In this document: piece by piece, positions 1 through 5,430 of the stretch
How the letters are laid out: each line of letters begins with the position of its first letter
Numbering within the stretch: position 1 is the first letter of the stretch
Program-made: the position numbers and the translations under genes
The notes under the pieces: generated by a model
What the model saw: the letters and a program-made list of their open reading frames with translations, nothing else
What the model was told of the DNA's origin: nothing
Database searches by the model: none
Source of the DNA: Bacteroidales bacterium UBA1219
Lineage (GTDB): Bacteria; Bacteroidota; Bacteroidia; Bacteroidales; P3
Direction: 5' to 3'
NCBI GenBank assembly: GCA_002309295.1
Contig: DBXF01000071.1
Coordinates: 1,243-13,936 of the forward strand
Length of the DNA stretch: 12,694 bases

Positions 1-404
1 TGGAACACGGCACCGTTGCCGCCGTAGGTGATAAGCTCGTGCGGGTGCTGAGCCACGGCGGGGTCGAGGTTGTTCTGGATCATCAGCATAATGGCCGCGG
101 CCTGTCTGCAACGGGCGGGATATTCGTCGATGGGACGGGCGTACATGGGGTAGGTGGGACGCAGACGGTACATGTAAATGCGTCCGTATTTCTTAAGCTC
201 TTCGGCAAACTCCTTGGCCAGCACTGCGTGGTGGCGGGGTTCGAAATAGCGCAGGGCGTTGCGGATGGCCAGCTTTTTCTCGGCCGGAGTGAGTATGTCC
301 TTGCGCTTGGGAGCGTGGTTCACTGTTGTGTCGTAGGGTTGTGGCTGGGGCAGCTCGGAGGGAATGCCCTGCCGCAGTTCGTCTTGAAATTCTTTGAGGG
401 TCAT
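1..404 (-). CDS. hutU: urocanate hydratase, N-terminal part (cut by window edge)
   Basis: Read from 404 downwards, an open frame gives 134 complete residues and runs off the left edge. It begins MTLKEFQDELRQG and includes RIYMYRLRPTYPMYARPID and YGGNGAVFQ. The last motif is typical of the N-terminal region of urocanase, which uses tightly bound NAD+ to hydrate urocanate to imidazolonepropionate in histidine degradation. Only the first part of the protein is present, so the catalytic region cannot be judged. The ATG at 402-404 lies 26 bases after the stop codon of the phosphoribosyltransferase gene upstream, so the two are probably one transcript. The first 14 codons occur a second time at 1260-1304. 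Family assignment is confident; the histidine-degradation role is known family biology. Confidence 0.9.
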   Translation of the reverse strand, partial: MTLKEFQDELRQGIPSELPQPQPYDTTVNHAPKRKDILTPAEKKLAIRNALRYFEPRHHAVLAKEFAEELKKYGRIYMYRLRPTYPMYARPIDEYPARCRQAAAIMLMIQNNLDPAVAQHPHELITYGGNGAVF

Positions 405-408
405 AATT
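364..408. repeat. 45-bp direct repeat, copy 1 (hutU start)
   Basis: These 45 bases cover the first codons of hutU and four bases upstream of its ATG. They are identical to 1260-1304 with no mismatch, in the same orientation and 896 bp apart. The identity stops abruptly on both sides (363 against 1259, and 409 against 1305). Confidence 0.95.
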
Positions 409-430
409 AGTTTGTTTTTAATTACTTAAC

Positions 431-1234
431 TTATATGGCATCAGCCATGAGGTCGTTGCGGCCTATCAGGCTGAATATGGTTATTTCGTTGTCTTCGTTG
501 AGGATGCGCAGAGTGCGGAGTATCTCGTTGAGAGTGGAGCCGCTTGTGGTAACGTCGTCTATCACTAACACGTTCTGTTGGCGGATGCTGGCGCAGAGCT
601 GTTCGTCCTCTTTGTTGGCGAATTTCAGGAAGTGCATGATGTAGGGACGCAGACGGCTCTTTTTCACATCTTTGGCAATGGTGAAATAGTCTTTGTTGTG
701 TATCAGCTTGAGCATCTGGCTGATGGAATTCTTTACTTCTTCTTTCTGTGCCTCGGTGTAGCGCGGATGGCCGTTTTCCAAAACATCGTCGAGATATTGT
801 TTTTTGTATGCGTCGATGTCGAAGGAAATGTTGGCGGGAAGGTTTTTCACAAGCTCCATGTGGTGCAGTGTGGGTTGTGCGAAACGGTAGATATAGCGGA
901 GCATGTACTGGTTGACCTTGCTCGACGATTCGGGCATTATCACAAGGTTGTAGTTGTAAAGGTTGATTTTGTGGCTGAGGTTGTCCACAGCATTTTTTAT
1001 GAAAGTGGTGAGTTCGGGATGGTCCTGAATGGGTTCGGAGAATTTCACATATTTGATAAATGCGCTACGGAGACGGCTCTCGGTCTGTTCGGCAAATTCA
1101 TAGCCATAGTAGAAACATTTTCCAAATGCCTCCACCTGATAGCCGGTGCCTGTAAGACTTACCATATCCTCTTTGCCGTCGTGCTCGAAATCGAACACAA
1201 ATCGCTGTAGCTCATTGTCAAAAGTGATTCCCAT
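431..1234 (-). CDS. phosphoribosyltransferase-domain protein
   Basis: The 267-residue product carries the PRPP-binding signature VLVIDDVTTSGSTLNEI near its C-terminus (about residues 222-238), the hallmark of type I phosphoribosyltransferases. The order of hydrophobic strand, two acidic residues and a Thr/Ser/Gly loop is intact, so PRPP binding is likely. The N-terminal 200 residues are less familiar; YNLVIMPESSSKVNQ (about 94-108) may form the first strand of the fold. No signal peptide or membrane segment is seen. The substrate base cannot be told; it is not clearly ComF, Hpt, Upp or PyrE. The gene lies just upstream of hutU on the same strand and is bracketed by a 45-bp direct repeat made of the hutU start, so it may be a late insertion. 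The ATG at 1232-1234 follows an A-rich leader. Confidence 0.8.
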   Translation of the reverse strand: MGITFDNELQRFVFDFEHDGKEDMVSLTGTGYQVEAFGKCFYYGYEFAEQTESRLRSAFIKYVKFSEPIQDHPELTTFIKNAVDNLSHKINLYNYNLVIMPESSSKVNQYMLRYIYRFAQPTLHHMELVKNLPANISFDIDAYKKQYLDDVLENGHPRYTEAQKEEVKNSISQMLKLIHNKDYFTIAKDVKKSRLRPYIMHFLKFANKEDEQLCASIRQQNVLVIDDVTTSGSTLNEILRTLRILNEDNEITIFSLIGRNDLMADAI

Positions 1235-1246
1235 GTTTTTTGTTGT

Positions 1247-1300
1247 TTATATCGATAGTATGCCCTGCCGCAGTTCGTCTTGAAATTCTTTGAGGGTCAT
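1247..1300 (-). pseudogene. leftover 5' end of hutU, now a 17-codon upstream frame
   Basis: The second copy of the hutU start reads MTLKEFQDELRQGI, then leaves the repeat and ends LSI and a TAA stop at 1247-1249. The stop is 12 bases before the phosphoribosyltransferase ATG. The best reading is a severed hutU start left behind when the phosphoribosyltransferase gene came to lie between it and the rest of hutU. If the old hutU promoter is still active it would be translated as a short leader peptide and could couple to the next gene. Whether it is expressed is not known. Confidence 0.7.
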
Positions 1301-1304
1301 AATT
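1260..1304. repeat. 45-bp direct repeat, copy 2
   Basis: Identical to 364-408. Together the two copies bracket the 851-bp segment 409-1259 that holds the phosphoribosyltransferase gene. No terminal inverted repeats or transposase are seen inside the segment. Confidence 0.95.
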
Positions 1305-1314
1305 GTCTGTATTT

Positions 1315-1322
1315 CAAATTTA
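1315..1322 (-). promoter_or_regulatory. possible -7 box (TAAATTTG) for the phosphoribosyltransferase-hutU unit
   Basis: The minus strand reads TAAATTTG, a match to the Bacteroidetes -7 consensus TAnnTTTG, about 14 bases before the leftover hutU ATG at 1300. No convincing TTTG -33 box lies 19-21 bases further upstream, so this is weaker than the box at 1365-1372 or works without it. Confidence 0.35.
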
Positions 1323-1364
1323 TATTATGCCTTTTCCGAAAAGATGGAAAAAACGTTCAATCTG

Positions 1365-1372
1365 CAAATATA
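1365..1372 (-). promoter_or_regulatory. likely -7 box (TATATTTG) for the phosphoribosyltransferase-hutU unit
   Basis: The minus strand reads TATATTTG inside AATCGTATATTTGCAG, matching TAnnTTTG. The same core with the same poly-T context on the plus strand occurs at 9502-9509 upstream of the lipoprotein gene. The expected start of transcription is near 1358, giving a leader of about 58 nt to the leftover hutU ATG and about 124 nt to the phosphoribosyltransferase ATG. The -33 box is weak. Confidence 0.45.
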
Positions 1373-1384
1373 CGATTTTTTTTC

Positions 1385-1460
1385 TAATTCGGAACCTTTA
1401 GCTCGGCGAAGCCAACTCGGAACTCGGAATTCGGAAATCTGTAGTTGGAAATTTTAGTTC
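1385..1460. repeat. TTCGGA-type dispersed intergenic repeat, copy 1
   Basis: A run built on CTCGGAACTCGGAATTCGGA begins with TAATTCGGAACCTTTAGC and continues CTCGGCGAAGCC. Nearly the same opening occurs at 11580, and related runs occur at 8571-8635, 9961-10030 and 10291-10307. All copies are outside genes. Confidence 0.7.
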
Positions 1461-1649
1461 GGAGTTGCCAATTTTGATGTTTTTTTGTATCAAAATCGTG
1501 TCAAAATTGTCACTTTTTTGCCCGAAAAATCAAAGAAATATCATGCATGGAAGAAAAAAATGCATTTTTTTAAAAAAAATTTTATTTGTATAAATTATTG
1601 ATGTCTAATTGTTTGCAAAGATTTCTTTAATTCTTGCAAAAAAAATTTT
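1461..1649. other. AT-rich intergenic DNA with an inverted repeat
   Basis: No gene is seen here. ATTTTGAT at 1471-1478 and ATCAAAAT at 1489-1496 form an 8-bp inverted repeat around a T-rich loop, and TCAAAAT is repeated again just after it. The rest is long A and T runs, as is common between divergent Bacteroidales genes. Confidence 0.4.
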
Positions 1650-1654
1650 TTTGC

Positions 1655-1690
1655 TGCGCAAATAGGTTGCGCACCCAGTTTGTAACTTTG
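1655..1690 (+). promoter_or_regulatory. promoter -7 box with a possible operator, for the RING/TerD gene
   Basis: TAACTTTG at 1683-1690 matches the Bacteroidetes -7 consensus TAnnTTTG; transcription would start near 1697, about 320 nt before the ATG at 2018. A TTTG at 1650-1653 is too far upstream (29 bp) for the usual -33 spacing. Between the two lie two copies of the palindrome TGCGCA at 1655-1660 and 1668-1673, separated by 7 bp, which is a plausible protein-binding site. The box is clear; the operator is inference. Confidence 0.5.
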
Positions 1691-1749
1691 CATCGTCGAT
1701 TCGGAAGACAAATTTTTCAGATCATTGACAAACCGAAAAAAAACGAAAC

Positions 1750-1848
1750 GGAAGATGGACCAACCCTGTCTTACTTCTCATCAGTAACAGGCTGGCGGGG
1801 GGATTACCCCTGCTTGGCACCCAACAGATTCGCGAATTTCCATCTTCC
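1750..1848 (+). ncRNA. structured leader RNA element 1 of 3
   Basis: An outer stem pairs GGAAGATGGA (1750-1759) with TCCATCTTCC (1839-1848), 10 bp without mismatch. Next to its 5' strand is CCAA (1760-1763) and next to its 3' strand AATT (1835-1838), as in elements 2 and 3. Inside, CCTG (1765-1768) pairs with CAGG (1788-1791) and TTACT (1771-1775) with AGTAA (1783-1787), placing the shared TACTTC motif in the apex. This copy has extra internal hairpins: GGGG/CCCC around 1797-1810 and TTGG/CCAA at 1814-1824. It matches no riboswitch class that I recognise. Confidence 0.6.
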
Positions 1849-1862
1849 TTTCTTCAGAAATA

Positions 1863-1925
1863 ACAAGGCCCAAGGGGGGCTTACTTCTACGGTTTTCGAG
1901 TACTAAAGCTCCCCGATTGCCTTGT
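1863..1925 (+). ncRNA. structured leader RNA element 2 of 3
   Basis: The outer stem pairs ACAAGGC (1863-1869) with GCCTTGT (1919-1925), 7 bp. An internal loop has CCAA (1870-1873) on one side and GATT (1915-1918) on the other. The inner stem pairs GGGGGGCTT (1874-1882) with AAGCTCCCC (1906-1914), 9 pairs including one G-U. The apical loop begins ACTTCT. The plan equals element 3, but both stems differ in sequence while remaining paired, which is the pattern expected of a selected RNA structure. Confidence 0.65.
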
Positions 1926-1935
1926 AGTTATAAAC

Positions 1936-2004
1936 AAGGTCCAAGGACGGCATACTTCAGCGAAGGTTATAGCCACCATGATACTGCCGTCCAATTACCT
2001 TTTT
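1936..2004 (+). ncRNA. structured leader RNA element 3 of 3, ending in a U run
   Basis: The outer stem pairs AAGGT (1936-1940) with ACCTT (1997-2001). The internal loop is CCAA (1941-1944) against AATT (1993-1996). The inner stem pairs GGACGGCA (1945-1952) with TGCCGTCC (1985-1992), 8 bp without mismatch, and the loop begins TACTTCAGCGAAG, a small hairpin of its own. The outer stem runs straight into TTTTT (2000-2004), so this unit could also end transcription, only 13 bases before the ATG at 2018. It could therefore act as a leader switch or as the 3' end of a separate small RNA. Confidence 0.65.
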
Positions 2005-2017
2005 AAACTAAAAAACG

Positions 2018-4306
2018 ATGAACAAAATGAATCTTACCAAGGTGGCCCTGCGCTACCGCGCCGTGTTCCTCGACATCAATCGCGAGGAGATAGACCTGAC
2101 TTCCTGTACCACAGCACCGGTTATGGCTTTTACAGCCCGTCTCAAGGAGAACGGCTTCGTGCCGAGCGAAGAGCTCCTGCACGCACTCAACGCTGTGCCT
2201 GCCGACTGTTTGGAAGAAATCACCAATTGCATTAATGAAGTGATGGGCGTGAAACTCAACTGGGCGTCGCTCGTCAAAGGGTGGGATGTGCCTACCGGCG
2301 AGTCGGAATTCGACCATTTTGTTACTCTGTTTTTCAATCTTATCCCTGCAAAGAAAAGGAAAAAAATAAAGGGAGAAACGCTTCCTTGCGGACATTTCGT
2401 TCCCGAAGGCACTTTTCCGTTGGAACGCTACAACGGCTGTCCTTTCTGCGGAACACCTTTCCGCACAGCCGACTACGTTTATACCGGACAGGGCAGCAAA
2501 CTTAAAGAACTGCGTCTGTTTACCTTGGAAGATATGCGGCGTGTGTTCAATTCGTTGCTCACATCGTCCACTCCGCTCGACGGCACACAGAGGGATTCAC
2601 TATCGATTTTGATGCAGGAGTTTCCTTTGCCCGAAGATGTCAAAATTACTATGAAAGAGACGGCTATGCTCGTTGTAAAGATGCTTGTGGAGCAAGGCAG
2701 GGACGAGGAAACAATGCGTTTTATGAAAACTCCCACTGACGTGCTTCGTTACCTTTGGTTTGAGAAAACGGGCTATGCCCAAATTATTGAGCCAAAGACT
2801 CTTGTGGCACACGCCCGTAAGTTGTACAGCCATATCTGGCCTCCTTTGCACCGTGGTGCCAATGCGGCAGCGGAAACGAAAAAGCGTCTTCGTCTGAAAT
2901 ACGACCGTAAGGTCTGCGTGCGTGTGGCCCGCTGGCTCAATGCATTGCCCGTAACGGCGGAACAGGCGGCGGAGATGATGAACCCCAAACGTGGCATGTG
3001 GGTGCGTATGATTCACGCTCTGCGACTGGGCGAATACTCCCGCAAACAGGGCTTCGAGCGGCTTGCCGAACTCCTCGACGTTTTCTATAAACAGGAATAC
3101 ACCACTTGGCAGGGAAGGGTTGACAAGGCACGTATGGCCAACAAACCCACTGTTACTCTGGATTTGCTCAAGGAACGACCGGGACTTTTCGCACGCAGTC
3201 TCTTTTCCACAATGTTGCGTTTCGGCAGTAAAAAGGTACTGAACGCTTTCAGCGAGGTCGCCGACGAGATGCCAGCGCGTCTGCTACTGTCGCTCGGCAA
3301 CGCCGCCGACCTTTATTTCGACCCCAAGTCGGAGCGCATAGCAAGTCCCATTACGGGCAGCAAGGTTGTGATAGCAAAAAATCCATTGATGGCGCTCTAC
3401 AGCGAGGACGAACTACAATCTATGGCCGCCGCCGTGAACGACCTTTACAAAAACTTTATGGCTAGGCGTTTCGCAGCTCAGCCAACCGAGGCAAAGAGTA
3501 TCTTCATAGACCCCATGCTGTACAATATCCCCGTCAGTGTGGGCGACCGCACCACCACAATTCAGGACACCTCTTGCGCGCTGATGGGAACCCGTTTCCC
3601 GGTAGAAGGCGATGCCGTGCGTCTGTTCCTGCAGTGGGGCGCCGGCCTCCATGCCCAGTGGCTTGATATGGATTTGAGCTGCCATATATCGCTCCCCGAC
3701 GGCAAAGTTGCGGAATGTGCATATTACAATCTTAAATGTGTGGGGGCAAAGCATTCGGGCGATTTCCAGTATGTCCCCGAAATGGTTGGAACAGCCGAAT
3801 ATATCGAGCTGTCGTTGCCTGTACTGGAAAAGGCTGGAGCCAAGTTTGTCACCTTCACCTGCAATGCCTATTCCTGCGGCGCTCTCTCGCCAAACCTCAT
3901 GGTGGGATGGATGAACTCCGCCAACCCGATGAAGATTTCCGAAAAGACAGGTGTGGCCTACGACCCGTCGTGTGTGCAGCATATAGTGCGTGTTAGCGAG
4001 GGCAACCTCTCCAAAGGTCTGGTTTTCGGAGTGCTGGATGTGGCCAAACGCGAAATTGTATGGCTTGAGATGCCGTTCACAGGTCAAACTTTGCGCAGTC
4101 TCAACACCGATGCCGTGGAGGCGTTGCTACAACGCTTGGAGGCGAAACTTTCAATCGGCCAGTTGCTCGATATCAAGGCTAAGGCTCAGAAACTCACACA
4201 TGTAGAAACTGCCGACCAAGCCGACGAGGCCTACACCTACGAGTGGGCTCTCAATCCCGCCGAAGTCACTAAACTTCTGGATTTCCGACATAACTCCCTT
4301 ACTTAA
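2018..4306 (+). CDS. RING-like and TerD-like domain protein (MXAN_6230/SCO0854-type)
   Basis: The 762-residue product has a Cys/His cluster, CGH at 124-126 and CPFC at 141-144, which looks like a compact RING-type zinc-binding site. A long helical middle part follows (about 160-435; for example LDLLKERPGLFARSLFSTML). The C-terminal third (about 530-690) resembles TerD, with LDMDLSCHISLPDG (549-562), AKHSGDF (577-583) and GTAEYIELSLP (591-601). TerD domains bind calcium and belong to tellurite and stress-response systems. This order matches what I recall of the MXAN_6230/SCO0854 RING family, which I cannot check here. No signal peptide is seen, so it is probably cytoplasmic. The cellular role is unknown. 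The gene stands alone between a structured leader and a strong terminator. The ATG follows ACTAAAAAACG, a typical Bacteroidetes start context. Confidence 0.7.
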   Translation: MNKMNLTKVALRYRAVFLDINREEIDLTSCTTAPVMAFTARLKENGFVPSEELLHALNAVPADCLEEITNCINEVMGVKLNWASLVKGWDVPTGESEFDHFVTLFFNLIPAKKRKKIKGETLPCGHFVPEGTFPLERYNGCPFCGTPFRTADYVYTGQGSKLKELRLFTLEDMRRVFNSLLTSSTPLDGTQRDSLSILMQEFPLPEDVKITMKETAMLVVKMLVEQGRDEETMRFMKTPTDVLRYLWFEKTGYAQIIEPKTLVAHARKLYSHIWPPLHRGANAAAETKKRLRLKYDRKVCVRVARWLNALPVTAEQAAEMMNPKRGMWVRMIHALRLGEYSRKQGFERLAELLDVFYKQEYTTWQGRVDKARMANKPTVTLDLLKERPGLFARSLFSTMLRFGSKKVLNAFSEVADEMPARLLLSLGNAADLYFDPKSERIASPITGSKVVIAKNPLMALYSEDELQSMAAAVNDLYKNFMARRFAAQPTEAKSIFIDPMLYNIPVSVGDRTTTIQDTSCALMGTRFPVEGDAVRLFLQWGAGLHAQWLDMDLSCHISLPDGKVAECAYYNLKCVGAKHSGDFQYVPEMVGTAEYIELSLPVLEKAGAKFVTFTCNAYSCGALSPNLMVGWMNSANPMKISEKTGVAYDPSCVQHIVRVSEGNLSKGLVFGVLDVAKREIVWLEMPFTGQTLRSLNTDAVEALLQRLEAKLSIGQLLDIKAKAQKLTHVETADQADEAYTYEWALNPAEVTKLLDFRHNSLT

Positions 4307-4313
4307 GGGGGAT

Positions 4314-4359
4314 GGCCGTGCCAACTGGGCTTTCCGACTCAACGGCACGGCCTTTTTTT
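4314..4359 (+). terminator. intrinsic terminator after the RING/TerD gene
   Basis: GGCCGTGCC (4314-4322) pairs with GGCACGGCC (4344-4352), 9 bp without mismatch, with a 21-nt loop and seven T directly after. It starts 8 bases past the stop codon at 4304-4306, so kamB probably needs its own promoter. Confidence 0.9.
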
Positions 4360-4414
4360 CATCTTTATAAAGCCGATGCACAACAAAACCGGCCTTTTGC
4401 CGTTAAATTATGTT

Positions 4415-5416
4415 ATGCCTTTTGTAAACGAGATACTGAAACACCGCAGCCTGTCCATCGTGGGGATGGAGAAGAACACCGGCAAGACCGTGTGTCTCAA
4501 CTACATATTGCGCCGTCTCCACCAAGAGGGGGCCAGCGTGGCCGTCACCTCCATCGGCATCGACGGCGAGCGCACCGACCAAGTGTACGGCAGCGCCAAG
4601 CCCGAAATCATCCTCTACGAAGGGATGCGGTTCATCACTTCCGAGAAGCATTACCTTGTGCGTCAGCTACTTTCGGAAATTGAGGAGATAGACACCTACC
4701 GCACCTCGCTCGGACGCCTTGTTACCGCCAAGGTGCTGTGTCAAGGCAAGATACTCCTCTCCGGCGCCGCCACCACCGACAAGTTGCGCCGCCAGATAGC
4801 CCACCTTGCGCCTACCACCGACCTCACCATCGTCGACGGGGCGTTGTCGCGGATGAGCTTGGCCTCGCCCACCGTCACCGAAGCCATGATATTGGCAACG
4901 GGAGCGGCGGTTTCGCCTAACATTCAGCAACTTGTGCAGAAAACAGCTTTTGTTTTCGACCTTATAAGTCTGCCCGAAACCGACGCGGAGGCTAAAACCT
5001 TGTTCGCCGACAAGGAGACGGGTGTTTGGTATTCCGACACCGCCGGCCAGCCGCATGACCTCGGACTCTCCTCGGCGCTGATGATTGCAGGCGTAGATGG
5101 CAGTTTCCTGCGCGACTGCAACCGCATTTTCGTGGCGGGAGTGCTCAACGATGTGTTTCTTAAATACTTGATGACGCAGGGCAAGACCGACGTGGCACTG
5201 GTGGTGAAGGACTTCACCAAGATTTTCGTCACCCCCGAAATTTACCGCAGTTTCTGCAAGAAAGGGGGCAGGGTGGAGGTGCTGCAACGCTCGTCGCTTA
5301 TCGCCGTTACGGTGAATCCCACCTCGCCGCAGGGCTACAGGCTCCACTCCGACGATATATGCCACGCCCTCGAAGACAGGCTGCACATACCAGTTTACGA
5401 CGTAAAAAAGCAATAA
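4415..5416 (+). CDS. kamB: lysine 5,6-aminomutase reactivase subunit KamB
   Basis: The product has a P-loop, GMEKNTGKT (residues 17-25 from this start), and a strand ending in an acidic residue, LTIVDGAL (137-144), that may serve as Walker B. This fits the KamB family of lysine-fermenting bacteria, which works with the MutS-like ATPase KamC to restore adenosylcobalamin-dependent lysine 5,6-aminomutase after its cofactor is damaged. The next gene is a clear KamC, 14 bp away, which supports the call. An upstream in-frame ATG at 4376 would add 13 residues (MHNKTGLLPLNYV) but lies only 17 bases after the terminator; the ATG at 4415 gives an N-terminus close to the P-loop and is preferred. No clear promoter was found between terminator and start. 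The aminomutase genes themselves are not in the window. Confidence 0.75.
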   Translation: MPFVNEILKHRSLSIVGMEKNTGKTVCLNYILRRLHQEGASVAVTSIGIDGERTDQVYGSAKPEIILYEGMRFITSEKHYLVRQLLSEIEEIDTYRTSLGRLVTAKVLCQGKILLSGAATTDKLRRQIAHLAPTTDLTIVDGALSRMSLASPTVTEAMILATGAAVSPNIQQLVQKTAFVFDLISLPETDAEAKTLFADKETGVWYSDTAGQPHDLGLSSALMIAGVDGSFLRDCNRIFVAGVLNDVFLKYLMTQGKTDVALVVKDFTKIFVTPEIYRSFCKKGGRVEVLQRSSLIAVTVNPTSPQGYRLHSDDICHALEDRLHIPVYDVKKQ

Positions 5417-5430
5417 AACCTTGTAACGAT

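Noticed and set aside
39..410. Open frame on the plus strand
   Set aside because: It is antisense to hutU, whose conserved urocanase motifs are on the minus strand.
578..1210. 210-codon open frame on the plus strand
   Set aside because: It lies opposite the phosphoribosyltransferase gene, which has a clear PRPP motif; the antisense product is unremarkable.
409..1259. Insertion sequence
   Set aside because: There is no transposase, no terminal inverted repeat, and the flanking 45-bp duplication is too long for a target-site duplication.
1634..1906. 90-codon open frame across the promoter and leader elements
   Set aside because: It starts upstream of the -7 box and runs through the paired RNA elements; the product has no recognisable motif.
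1700..2017. Leader as a known riboswitch (cobalamin, TPP, SAM, c-di-GMP, glycine, preQ1)
   Set aside because: I could not find the conserved core sequences of these classes; for example no cobalamin-box GCCACTG is seen, though the nearby kam genes act on a cobalamin enzyme.
3413..4087. 224-codon open frame on the minus strand
   Set aside because: It is the shadow of the TerD-like region of the 762-aa protein.
4667..5413. 248-codon open frame on the minus strand
   Set aside because: It is antisense to kamB, which has a P-loop and a convincing partner gene.
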